Shown here: in pieces, positions 52,293 through 60,287 of the stretch
Position numbering within the stretch: position 1 is the first letter of the stretch
Layout: each line of letters begins with the position of its first letter
Assembly: GCF_024609245.1 (NCBI RefSeq)
Contig: NZ_JANJYH010000001.1
Coordinates: forward strand, 248,001 to 312,000
Origin: Haloarchaeobius sp. FL176
Lineage (GTDB): Archaea; Halobacteriota; Halobacteria; Halobacteriales; Natrialbaceae
Length of the DNA: 64,000 nucleotides
Reading direction: 5' to 3'
Translations under genes and position numbers: made by a program
Notes under the pieces: model-generated
Told to the model about the DNA's origin: nothing
What the model saw: only the letters and a program-made list of their open reading frames with translations
Databases searched by the model: none

Positions 52293-52301
52293 ACAAAAAA
52301 T
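52293..52301 (-). promoter_or_regulatory. TATA element of the rhodanese lipoprotein gene
   Basis: Minus-strand ATTTTTTGT lies 21-29 nt before ATG 52272. Confidence 0.5.
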
Positions 52302-52356
52302 GCGTTCCGGTTAGAGAACGTCTATCACACTGTTCAGGTGTCCCGGTCCGGACCGC

Positions 52357-53544
52357 TCAGCTGGGCCGGAGTGCGGACTCGTCGACGTCGTCGACGGCGT
52401 CGTAGCCCGCGAGCGCGACCGTCAGGTCGAGATCCGCGAGGAAGTTCTCGCAGACCGTCGCCACACCGTCCTCACCGGCGAGTGCCAGCCCGTACACCCA
52501 GGGGCGACCGACCGAGACCACGTCGGCGCCGAGCGCGAGGGCGACCACGGCGTCGGCCCCGCGGCGGATACCCGAGTCGAAGACGACGGTGGCGTCCTCG
52601 CCGACAGCTTCGACGATGCCGGGGAGCTGGTCGAGCGCGGCGACGGCGTTGTCGACCTGTCGGCCACCGTGGTTCGAGACGACGACGCCCGCCGCGCCGT
52701 GGTCGACAGCCGCTCTCGCGTCGTCGGGATGGAGGATGTCCTTCGCGACGACCGGGAGGTCCGTCAGCTCGGCGATCCAGGCGAGGTCGTCCCAGGTGAG
52801 CGTGGCGTCGGAGAACACCTGCACGAACTCCTGGGCTGCGGCGCGCGGGTTCGCTTCGGGCGGCTGGGCGAGCCGGTCGCGGAACACCGGGTCGCTGGTG
52901 TAGTTCGCGATGCCGTCGCCGTCGAGGAACGGCAGGAAGCCGCGGTCGATGTCGCGCTCGCGCCAGCCCAGATGGGGCGTGTCGAGTGTCACGACGATGG
53001 CGTCGTAGCCGGCGTCCTCGGCGCGCTGGACCAGACTCCGCGTCAGCTCGCGGTCCTCGCTTGCGTAGAGCTGGAACCACTTCGGCGTCTCACCGAGCGC
53101 GTCGGCGACATCCTCCAGTGGCTCGGACGCCTGCGTCGAGCAGACGTATGGAACGTCCCACTGGGCCGCCGCCCGGGCGCTCGCGAGGTCGCCGTCCTCG
53201 TGGACGATACCCTGCGCGCCGATAGGTGCGAGGAGGACGGGGACCGCGAACTCCTGTCCGAGCACGGTCGTCGAGAGGTCACGTGTCCCCGTGTCACGCA
53301 TGACCCGTGGGACGATGCGGTAGTCGTCGAACGCCCGGCGGTTGGCCCGCATCGTGGACTCGCCGCCGGCCCCGCCGGCCACGTAGTCGTACGCCCGGCC
53401 GTCGAGCTTCTCCCGGGCGCGCTCGGCGAGTCGGTCCGGGTCCACGGGGATATCCGGGACGGTTCCAGTGAGCATCCCCGTCGTGTAGACGCTCGTTTGA
53501 CGGTGCCGTCCGTACGGTGTCGAGGCGTCCTCGTCGTCGACCAT
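52357..53544 (-). CDS. FMN-dependent alpha-hydroxy-acid oxidizing protein
   Basis: The 395-residue protein is a TIM-barrel flavin enzyme. VLLAPIGAQGIVHEDG, YVCSTQAS and WFQLYASEDRE line the FMN site, and the catalytic histidine lies in VVSNHGGRQVDN. The loop IPVDPDRLAERA near the N-terminus and the preceding YGRHRQTSVYTTG resemble lactate 2-monooxygenase, so lactate or a related 2-hydroxyacid is the likely substrate. The enzyme is cytoplasmic. The gene stands alone on the minus strand; the membrane protein gene follows upstream on the same strand. Confidence 0.9.
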   Translation of the reverse strand: MVDDEDASTPYGRHRQTSVYTTGMLTGTVPDIPVDPDRLAERAREKLDGRAYDYVAGGAGGESTMRANRRAFDDYRIVPRVMRDTGTRDLSTTVLGQEFAVPVLLAPIGAQGIVHEDGDLASARAAAQWDVPYVCSTQASEPLEDVADALGETPKWFQLYASEDRELTRSLVQRAEDAGYDAIVVTLDTPHLGWRERDIDRGFLPFLDGDGIANYTSDPVFRDRLAQPPEANPRAAAQEFVQVFSDATLTWDDLAWIAELTDLPVVAKDILHPDDARAAVDHGAAGVVVSNHGGRQVDNAVAALDQLPGIVEAVGEDATVVFDSGIRRGADAVVALALGADVVSVGRPWVYGLALAGEDGVATVCENFLADLDLTVALAGYDAVDDVDESALRPS

Positions 53545-53600
53545 ACGGAGGAATCGGCGGGTCGTCGCTTCAGTCTAGGGGCGCTCTACCGCCCGGGCGT

Positions 53601-54725
53601 CTACACCGTGCCGGGCGAGCCGTCGCCGAAGCCGTCATCGCCCTCGTCGGCGGGCGTGCCCTCCTCGAAGCCGTCCTCGTCGTCGAACCCGCCGGGGCCG
53701 CTGTCGTCGCCGGGGGTCGCACCGCCGGAACCACTCTCGTCGTCCGGTCTGCGGTCCGCAACGAGGTCGTAGTCCGGCAGCAGGTCGCCGAGGACGAGCA
53801 GCCCGTGGTAGCGGTGGTACGACTCGACGGGTACGAGGACGACGGCCCAGACCGCGAACAGCGCCACGGCGTAGACGGCGCCGACCACGACGACGGTGGC
53901 GGCAGCGAGCAGACCCGGCGTCGTCGAGAGGACCGCGAACACGCCGAACACGACCAGTGCAGCCGGGATGAACAGCACGAGCGCGGTCACGCCGAGGACC
54001 ATCGTCGCGGCGGTACCGGTGACCAGCCGGATGACGTAGCTGATGACCGCGAACCCGATGTACTCCACCGTCTCGTCGGTGATGGACGGCCAGAGGGTCC
54101 GCCAGCCGTCGAGGACCCCGCAGTCGTCCGCGAGCATCACCGGGACGACGAAGGCGCTCGTGAACCCGTTGAGGATGCCGACGACGAACGCGAGGATGAG
54201 CAGGAGCGGGATGGCTGCCAACAGGAAGAGGAGCCCCAGCTCGGCCCCGGTTCCGAGCAGGAAGGGGACGAAGAACGCCGCGACGACACCGAGGACGACG
54301 AGCAGCATCGGCAGGGACACGGCGAGCCGGAAGCCGAACAGCCGGAGCCCACGCCGCCAGTACTCCCCGAGGTTGTGTCTGATGCGGATCTCGCCGCTGA
54401 CGAGCGCCTCGACGAAGACGAACTCCATGATGGCGCCGAGAGCACCGAACAGGAGGAAGAACCCGAGGACGGCCACGACGAGCCCGCCAACGGCGAGGAG
54501 CAACTCGCCGTCGGTCAGCGTCAGCCCTAGGTCGCCGCCGCCACCGCCACCGCCGCCGCCACTCGACCCCGCGAAGTTGAAGGCGTAGGACGGGAAGCCG
54601 GTGCCGCCGCCGACGAACAGCACCACGAGCGCGAGCTTGAGCCAGCGACGCAGGTCGAAGGGGAACAGCAACCCCTTCGTCACGTCGATGGCGTCGTCCA
54701 GTTCGTCTACTGCGTGGAGGGACAT
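53601..54725 (-). CDS. haloarchaeal polytopic membrane protein (DUF7544-like)
   Basis: The 374-residue protein starts MSLHAVDELDDAIDVTKG, then FPFDLRRWLKLALVVLFVGG begins the membrane domain. A glycine-rich loop (GGGGGGGGGD) follows the first helix. About eight more helices run to about residue 310, including LLAAIPLLLILAFVVGILN and ATVVVVGAVYAVALFAVWAV. The C-terminal 60 residues are acidic and disordered. The LFPFDLRRWLKLAL start is a haloarchaeal family pattern that I recall as DUF7544. Function unknown. Confidence 0.78.
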   Translation of the reverse strand: MSLHAVDELDDAIDVTKGLLFPFDLRRWLKLALVVLFVGGGTGFPSYAFNFAGSSGGGGGGGGGDLGLTLTDGELLLAVGGLVVAVLGFFLLFGALGAIMEFVFVEALVSGEIRIRHNLGEYWRRGLRLFGFRLAVSLPMLLVVLGVVAAFFVPFLLGTGAELGLLFLLAAIPLLLILAFVVGILNGFTSAFVVPVMLADDCGVLDGWRTLWPSITDETVEYIGFAVISYVIRLVTGTAATMVLGVTALVLFIPAALVVFGVFAVLSTTPGLLAAATVVVVGAVYAVALFAVWAVVLVPVESYHRYHGLLVLGDLLPDYDLVADRRPDDESGSGGATPGDDSGPGGFDDEDGFEEGTPADEGDDGFGDGSPGTV

Positions 54726-54832
54726 GTCCGAGCAATTCGCTGGCACTACCATAGATGTACCGGAGAACCGACAGGACTCGGTGCCGGACCCGGAACACGT
54801 TTCCGCCGACCGGCCGTGGTGACCACCATTCG

Positions 54833-55819
54833 ATGGCAGACGTACGACGGATACAGGTGTCGGGCGGATCGGACGGTAACGCCGAGGGCGGCAACAGCGC
54901 GTACCTGCTGCCCGACAGGGGTGTCCTCGTCGACCCCGGCCCGCCGACCGAATCGGCGTGGGACCGCCTCCACGACGGCATCACCGCCGCCGGGCTCGCG
55001 CTCGCGGATATCGACCACGTCCTCGTCACTCACTGGCACGCCGACCACACGGGGAACGCGGCACGCCTCCACGAGGCCGCCGACGCGACCCTCGCGATGC
55101 ACGCGCACGATGCGCCGCTCGTGGCTGACTACGCGGCGGAACGGGAACGCCGCCTCGACCGCGACGCGGCGACGCTCGAACGCTGGGGGGTCTCGGCGGA
55201 CCAGGTCGCGACGCTGGTCGACTTCGACAGCCCATCACCCGTGCCCGACTCGGTCCCCGTGCACGAACTCACTGACGGCGGGAGCGTCGCCGGAATAGAG
55301 GTCGTCCACACACCGGGCCACACAGCCGGGCACGCCGCCTTCGTCCTCGACGACGTGGGGTTCGTCGGCGACGCCGTCTTGCGGACCTGCACGCCCAACG
55401 TCGGCGGCGGCGACACCAGACAGGACGACCCGCTGACGGCGTACCGACGGACCCTCTCGCGGCTCGAAGCGCGGGTCGAGGTCGCCCGGCCCGGCCACGG
55501 CGAGTCGTTCCCGCTCGCGTCGCGCGTCGCCGAACTCCGCGCGCACCACCGCGAGCGCTCCGGTCGCGCGCTCGCTGCACTCGCGGCCGTGGAGCCGGCG
55601 ACGCCGTGGGCACTCGCCGAGCGGCTGTTCGGCGAGATGACGGGCTATCACGTCAAGTTCGGTGCCGGCGAGGCGTTCGCGCACCTCGAACACCTCCGGC
55701 ACGCGGGGCTGGTCAGCCGGGTCGACGACGACCCGCTGGTGTACGGGACGGACCACGACGGTAGCATGGACCCCGCTGAGGCCGGTGTGGCGGCCTGGGA
55801 CTCCGAAGTGCCGAACTGA
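54833..55819 (+). CDS. MBL-fold metallo-hydrolase with C-terminal winged helix
   Basis: The 328-residue protein has the metal motif THWHADHTGNA near residue 67, PGHTAGHAAFV near 165, the aspartate in FVGDAV and the histidine in ARPGHGES. The C-terminal 100 residues (GRALAALAAVEPATPWALAERLFGE, then EAFAHLEHLRHAGLVSRVDDD) resemble the winged-helix tail of LACTB2-type MBL proteins. Substrates may be acyl-CoA thioesters or RNA, but this is not shown. ATG 54833 is chosen because upstream codons lack coding bias. Alone on the plus strand. Confidence 0.88.
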   Translation: MADVRRIQVSGGSDGNAEGGNSAYLLPDRGVLVDPGPPTESAWDRLHDGITAAGLALADIDHVLVTHWHADHTGNAARLHEAADATLAMHAHDAPLVADYAAERERRLDRDAATLERWGVSADQVATLVDFDSPSPVPDSVPVHELTDGGSVAGIEVVHTPGHTAGHAAFVLDDVGFVGDAVLRTCTPNVGGGDTRQDDPLTAYRRTLSRLEARVEVARPGHGESFPLASRVAELRAHHRERSGRALAALAAVEPATPWALAERLFGEMTGYHVKFGAGEAFAHLEHLRHAGLVSRVDDDPLVYGTDHDGSMDPAEAGVAAWDSEVPN

Positions 55820-55923
55820 CGGCTTCCCGAAACAGCTGGTGGCTCCCCCTGCTCGACCGACCCCTCGGAGACGACACGCCCGACGAACAGGTCGACCTCG
55901 AATCGCGCCGGGGGGACGCCGAC

Positions 55924-55944
55924 GAGGCCTGCTGGGCAGGCCTC
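55924..55944. repeat. perfect 9-bp inverted repeat
   Basis: GAGGCCTGC (55924-55932) pairs with GCAGGCCTC (55936-55944) around a TGG loop, between the MBL gene and the fabG-like gene. It could be a terminator or binding site. Confidence 0.65.
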
Positions 55945-56001
55945 CCCCGATTCGGATTCCGCGACCCGAACCACGAAGGGGTCGGCCCACGTGTTGCCGG
56001 T

Positions 56002-56730
56002 ATGCCAGCAGCAGTCGTCACCGGCTCCTCACGTGGTCTCGGCCGTGCAATCGCGCTCCGCTTCGCCAGCGACGGCTACGACGTCGCGGTGAACTACCAC
56101 AGCAGCGACGAGGCCGCCGCCGAGGTGGCCGACGCGGTCCGCGAGCGCGGACAGGAGGCCGTCGTCGTCGGCGCGGACGTCTCGGAGCCCGACGGTGCCT
56201 CGCGGCTCGTCGAGACCGCGGCCGACGAGTTCGGCGGCGTCGACCACGTCGTCAACAACGCCGGCATCGACCAGCACGTCTACACCGAGTCGCTCTCCCC
56301 GGCCGATTTCGACCGCATCATGGACGTGAACGTCAACTCCGCGTTCAACGTCACGAAGGCCGCGCTGTCGTATCTGGAGGCCTCCGACGACGACCCGTCG
56401 GTGACGAACGTCTCCTCCATCCTCGCACACACCGGCGCGCCCATCGAGTGCCACTACGCCGCCTCGAAAGGTGCGCTCATCTCCCTGACGAGGAGCCACG
56501 CCGGGGACTTCGCGCCCGGGATCAGGGTGAACGCCATCGCGCCCGGCCACATCGAGACGGACATGACCGCCGACCGCACGCCCGAGGAGAAAGCGGAGGA
56601 GATGGCGGGCATTCCGGTCGGTCACTTCGGCCAGCCAGCGGACATCGCGGAGGCCGCCGCGTACCTGCGTGACGCGACGTTCGTGACCGGGGAGACGCTG
56701 AACGTGAACGGTGGCGAGCGGATGGGCTAA
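56002..56730 (+). CDS. short-chain dehydrogenase/reductase, FabG-like
   Basis: The 242-residue SDR has TGSSRGLG at the N-terminus, NNAG near residue 90, a catalytic serine in NVSSILAHTG and the YAASK motif near 155. GHIETDMT and TGETLNVNGG close the domain. The acidic-residue position after strand two (VNYHSSDE) favours NADP. It matches 3-oxoacyl-ACP reductases in length and motifs; the true substrate is unclear. The 180 nt upstream contain a perfect hairpin and an open but start-less frame. Confidence 0.88.
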   Translation: MPAAVVTGSSRGLGRAIALRFASDGYDVAVNYHSSDEAAAEVADAVRERGQEAVVVGADVSEPDGASRLVETAADEFGGVDHVVNNAGIDQHVYTESLSPADFDRIMDVNVNSAFNVTKAALSYLEASDDDPSVTNVSSILAHTGAPIECHYAASKGALISLTRSHAGDFAPGIRVNAIAPGHIETDMTADRTPEEKAEEMAGIPVGHFGQPADIAEAAAYLRDATFVTGETLNVNGGERMG

Positions 56731-56787
56731 AATCCGTTCGGGACGTTCGCGGGCCGCACGTTTTCCGGTCGGGTGAACACGAGCTAC

Positions 56788-57948
56788 CTACCGATTCCGG
56801 TACGCCCGCAACCCGGCCTCCAGCCGGTCGAACCCCTCGTGCAGTCGCTCCTCGGAGTTGGCGAACGAGAGACGGAGTCTGCCCTGTCCGGTGTCGCCGA
56901 AACCGCTTCCGGGAGCGAGGACGACGCCGTGCTCGCGGAGGAGGAACTTCGCGAGCGCGAGGTCGTCCTCGACGCCGGGGTCGAGGAAGGCGTAGAACGC
57001 ACCCTCCGGCCGCGGCGCGGTGAGGCCGTCGATGGCGTCGATGCGGTCGACGACGAGGTCGCGGCGCGACTCGAAGGCATCGTACATCGCCTCGACGGGC
57101 TCCTGCGGGCCGGTGAGCGCGGCGATGGCGGCGTGCTGGGCGACGCTGGAGGCGCAGGCAGTCGTGGACTCGTGGGTCTTGACGACCTCGTCGACGAGGT
57201 GCGAGTCGCCGGCCAGCCAGCCGAGGCGCCAGCCCGTCATCGCGTACGTCTTCGAGCACGAGCCGACCGTGAGCACGTGGTCGGGGTGGTCCGTGAGGGC
57301 CGCGATACCCGTCGGGTCGCCGTCGTACGACAGGCCGAGATACACCTCGTCGGCGATGACGTACGCGTCGTGGTCGGCGGCGGCCGCCACGACCTCGCGG
57401 CACTCCTCGGGGTCGAAGACGCGCCCGGTCGGGTTCGACGGCGTGGTGAGCACGACCGCGGCGGTGTCCGTGCCCATCGCGTCGATGACCCGGTCGGCGT
57501 CGAGATCGTAACCGTCCTCGGCGGGCATCGGAACCTCGACGAACTCGCCGTCGGCGAGCGTCGCCTGCGTCTCGTAGTTGGGCCAGGTCGGCCCGGGAAC
57601 GAGGAGTTCCTCGCCGGGACCGACGGTGGCGAGGACGGCGAGGTGGAGTGCCTCCATCCCGCCGACGGTGACACAGACCTCATCGGGGTCGTGGTCGACG
57701 CCGTACTGCTCGCGCATCGTGTCCGCGATTGCCCGGCGGCACTCGGGGAGTCCGGCGTTCGCGGTGTAGTGTGTCTGCCCGGCGCGGGCGGCCTCCGTGG
57801 CTGCGTCGACGACGTGCTCGGGCGTGTCGAAATCCGGTTCGCCGACCTCCAGCCTGACGAGGTCGCCGTCGTGTCGCTCCGCGAGGTCGAACATCACCCT
57901 GATGCTCGACCGTTCGACCGCCTGGACGCGCTCGGTTGGTCCTCTCAT
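56788..57948 (-). CDS. class I/II pyridoxal-phosphate aminotransferase
   Basis: The 386-residue enzyme is of the aspartate-aminotransferase fold. LVRLEVGEPDFDTPEH starts the domain and YTANAGLPECRRA follows. The PLP-binding lysine lies in GSCSKTYAMTGWRLGW, and the carboxylate-binding arginine in GRLRLSFANSEE. Relatives use aspartate, alanine, tyrosine or kynurenine; the substrate cannot be chosen here. It is convergent with the fabG-like SDR and monocistronic. Confidence 0.92.
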   Translation of the reverse strand: MRGPTERVQAVERSSIRVMFDLAERHDGDLVRLEVGEPDFDTPEHVVDAATEAARAGQTHYTANAGLPECRRAIADTMREQYGVDHDPDEVCVTVGGMEALHLAVLATVGPGEELLVPGPTWPNYETQATLADGEFVEVPMPAEDGYDLDADRVIDAMGTDTAAVVLTTPSNPTGRVFDPEECREVVAAAADHDAYVIADEVYLGLSYDGDPTGIAALTDHPDHVLTVGSCSKTYAMTGWRLGWLAGDSHLVDEVVKTHESTTACASSVAQHAAIAALTGPQEPVEAMYDAFESRRDLVVDRIDAIDGLTAPRPEGAFYAFLDPGVEDDLALAKFLLREHGVVLAPGSGFGDTGQGRLRLSFANSEERLHEGFDRLEAGLRAYRNR

Positions 57949-58006
57949 ACCGGGGGATGTGCCGGCGGCGAGAAAAGCGATTGGGAGCCGGTGGTCTGGA
58001 CGGGAG

Positions 58007-58795
58007 TCAGAGCGCGTCGAGTCGGTCGGGGGCTGCCGGGTCGTGGCCGGTCAGCATGACCGCGTCGTGCCGGCGGCGCAGGTCGGCGAGCCGGTCCAGA
58101 CTGTCGAACCAGTTCTGCTTGTTCCAGACCAGCGAGCCGTCCATCGGGCGGCGGTCCGTGACGTTCTCGTCCACGAAGCCCACGTCGCCCGCCAGAATCA
58201 CCGTGTCAGCGTCGCGGTGCAGCACCGTCGCGACGAGCCCGGGAGAGTGGCCGGGGAGACGGACGAGGTCGATGTCGCGGAACGGGGTGGCGCGGTCGCC
58301 GGTGAGGAGCTGCCAGTCGATGTCGTGGTCGAAGTCGCCGGCGAGGTAGGCGGCGTCGCCGGAGCCGGTCTTCGCACTCACGTACGCGAACGCGAACTCC
58401 TCCCGATGGACGTACACCAGGACGCCGGTGCCGGCGAAAGCACCGAGGCCGCCCGCGTGGTCGAGGTGCAGGTGGCTCTGGACGACGGCGTCGATGTCGG
58501 CGAGCTCGTAGCCCGCCGCGTCGAGGTCCACGGAGAGCGGGCGGAGCCCCTCGTGGGTGAACGCGTCGTACAGCTCGGCGGGCCAGTGCCCGTCGGCGGC
58601 GTCGGGATGCGACCCGGTATCCCAGAGGATGGTCGCATCGGGGTGCTCGACGACGACGTTGTAGACGGGACACTCGACGCGTTCGTGGACTGGGTCCGGT
58701 GTCGTTGCCGTCCCGAGGCCCACGTCCTCGAACAGGTAGCCCTCGTCGACGACGAGCCGGCCCCGTCGGACCGGGGTGAGCGAGATGTCGGCCAT
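58007..58795 (-). CDS. MBL-fold hydrolase, N-acyl-homoserine-lactonase-like
   Basis: The 262-residue protein starts MADISLTPVRRGRLVVDEG and has SHLHLDHAGGLGAF near residue 100, LPGHSPG near 180, LAGDVGF near 200 and MLTGHDP near 245. Overall order and length resemble quorum-quenching lactonases (AiiA-type), with the long strand VECPVYNVVVEHPDATILWD before the metal site. The real substrate is uncertain. The frame is open further upstream, but the ATG at 58795 gives the family start. It is divergent from the BtrH-like gene. Confidence 0.86.
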   Translation of the reverse strand: MADISLTPVRRGRLVVDEGYLFEDVGLGTATTPDPVHERVECPVYNVVVEHPDATILWDTGSHPDAADGHWPAELYDAFTHEGLRPLSVDLDAAGYELADIDAVVQSHLHLDHAGGLGAFAGTGVLVYVHREEFAFAYVSAKTGSGDAAYLAGDFDHDIDWQLLTGDRATPFRDIDLVRLPGHSPGLVATVLHRDADTVILAGDVGFVDENVTDRRPMDGSLVWNKQNWFDSLDRLADLRRRHDAVMLTGHDPAAPDRLDAL

Positions 58796-58895
58796 GGCGT
58801 CGGTCGGTGTGCCAGCATCCTCAAACCCCGGGGCGTGGGGAGACGGTCGGGACCTTGCCACTCGGCGGGGCGTCATCGCCACGTTCCGGCACCGA

Positions 58896-58902
58896 CTTTT
58901 AC
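58896..58902 (+). promoter_or_regulatory. TATA element of the BtrH-like gene
   Basis: CTTTTAC lies 22-28 nt before ATG 58924. Confidence 0.55.
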
Positions 58903-58923
58903 CCTGGCCCCTTCGACCGAATC

Positions 58924-59922
58924 ATGCTGGACGGATTCGAGCACGCGGCGGGGGCCCACTGCGGTTCCACGTCGCTGACCGACGTGGCGACGTACCGGCG
59001 GTGGGGGCTCTCCGAACCGATGTGCTTCGGCATCGGTGCCGGACTGGGATTCAGCTTCATCGAGTCCGAAGACGGCCCAACGAAGCAGTTCGTCGGCCGC
59101 ACGCCGTGGCTGGAGACCGCCTTCCACGAACACCTCGGTGTCACGGTCGAACAGGGCTCCGAGCAGACCTTCGAGGCGGCGTGGGACGACGTGACCGCAC
59201 ACCTCGACGCGGGCCGCCCGGTCCTCCTGTTCGTCGACATCTTCTACCTCCCCTACTACGACTCGGACGTCCACTTCAGCCCGCACGTCGTCCTCGCAGT
59301 CGGCTACGACGAGGAGTCGGTGACGCTCGCCGACAGCGAACACGACGACCTCCAGCGACTCTCGCTCTCGAACCTCCGGACGGCGATGGGCTCGGAACAC
59401 GGGTTCTTCGGCGAGCTGACGAACGACTGGCTGGTCGCGATGGACGACCCGACACGGTCTGTCGCCGACGCCGCCCGGGACGGCCTCCGGACGACCGCAG
59501 AGGCGATGCTCGAACCCGAATCGACGACCTGGGCGGGCGACGCGACGAACGGGCTCGACGGCCTGCGCGCGTTCGCCCACTCGCTCCCCGACTGGCCCGA
59601 CCTGCCCGACGCTGAGTGGTGCACCCGCTTCGCCTACCAGAACGTCGAGAAGCGCGGGACCGGTGGGAGCGCCTTCCGCGGCCTGTTCGCCCCGTTCGTC
59701 GCGGAGATCGAGCCCGAGCTCGAGGCCGTCGACGACGCAGTCGTTACGGAGGCCCGTGGCATCGACGACGACTGGGGCACCGTCGCCCAGCACCTGAAGC
59801 AGGCCGGCCTCGCGGACGAACCCGATGAGAGCCAGCGGGCCTACGACGCCGCGAGCGAGGCTCTCCTGTCGGTCGGTGACCGTGAGGAGCAGCTGTACGA
59901 ACGCCTGCTCGACCGGCTCTAG
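58924..59922 (+). CDS. BtrH N-terminal / DUF4872 domain protein
   Basis: The 332-residue protein has a papain-like N-terminal domain of the BtrH family: the cysteine in AGAHCGSTSL (Cys13), the histidine in FSPHVVLAVGYD (His121) and an aspartate in ESVTLADSEH (Asp137), a triad-like set. The C-terminal half (about 150-332) is helical and matches DUF4872. BtrH transfers an acyl chain from a carrier protein in butirosin synthesis. Here no carrier protein or antibiotic genes are nearby, so the acyl donor is unknown. It ends in a tail-to-tail overlap with a small gene. Confidence 0.83.
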   Translation: MLDGFEHAAGAHCGSTSLTDVATYRRWGLSEPMCFGIGAGLGFSFIESEDGPTKQFVGRTPWLETAFHEHLGVTVEQGSEQTFEAAWDDVTAHLDAGRPVLLFVDIFYLPYYDSDVHFSPHVVLAVGYDEESVTLADSEHDDLQRLSLSNLRTAMGSEHGFFGELTNDWLVAMDDPTRSVADAARDGLRTTAEAMLEPESTTWAGDATNGLDGLRAFAHSLPDWPDLPDAEWCTRFAYQNVEKRGTGGSAFRGLFAPFVAEIEPELEAVDDAVVTEARGIDDDWGTVAQHLKQAGLADEPDESQRAYDAASEALLSVGDREEQLYERLLDRL

Positions 59923-60089
59923 CTCGCCTCGCGTCGGGCCTCGACCGTGTCCTGGAGGTCCCGAACCCGCTCCTTGACCGCCGTGACGATGTCGTCCATA
60001 TCGGTCCCACCCTGGTCGCGCTCCTCGTCCGGGTGTCCGAAGTAGTACGGCTTCGCCGGCTCGAGCTCCTCGATGAGCTTGAAGTTCAC
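59919..60089 (-). CDS. small acidic hypothetical protein, 56 aa
   Basis: From a GTG at 60089 the frame reads NFKLIEELEPAKPYYFGH, then DMDDIVTAVKERVRDLQDTV. It has the neighbours' codon bias, but codons before the GTG do not, so I place the start there. The second half is a charged amphipathic helix. It overlaps the BtrH-like gene's stop by 4 nt tail to tail. Function unknown. Confidence 0.55.
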   Translation of the reverse strand: MNFKLIEELEPAKPYYFGHPDEERDQGGTDMDDIVTAVKERVRDLQDTVEARREAS

Positions 60090-60253
60090 CACCACCCCGA
60101 CGACGACCGCCGGTCCGCCGGTCGACGAGCGTCGCTGGAGCGATGCCGTCAGCGTGACAGGTCGACCTGTCTGACCGGACCGACGGATAACCATCGATTT
60201 GAGCCAGTACCGACCCCATAACGGGGTTACCTGTGTGAATAGATAACAGTATG

Positions 60254-60262
60254 CTTTATAAT
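60254..60262 (+). promoter_or_regulatory. TATA box of the transglutaminase-like lipoprotein gene
   Basis: CTTTATAAT lies 26-34 nt before ATG 60288. Confidence 0.6.
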
Positions 60263-60287
60263 CCCTGGGTCGTTACGACACGACAAC

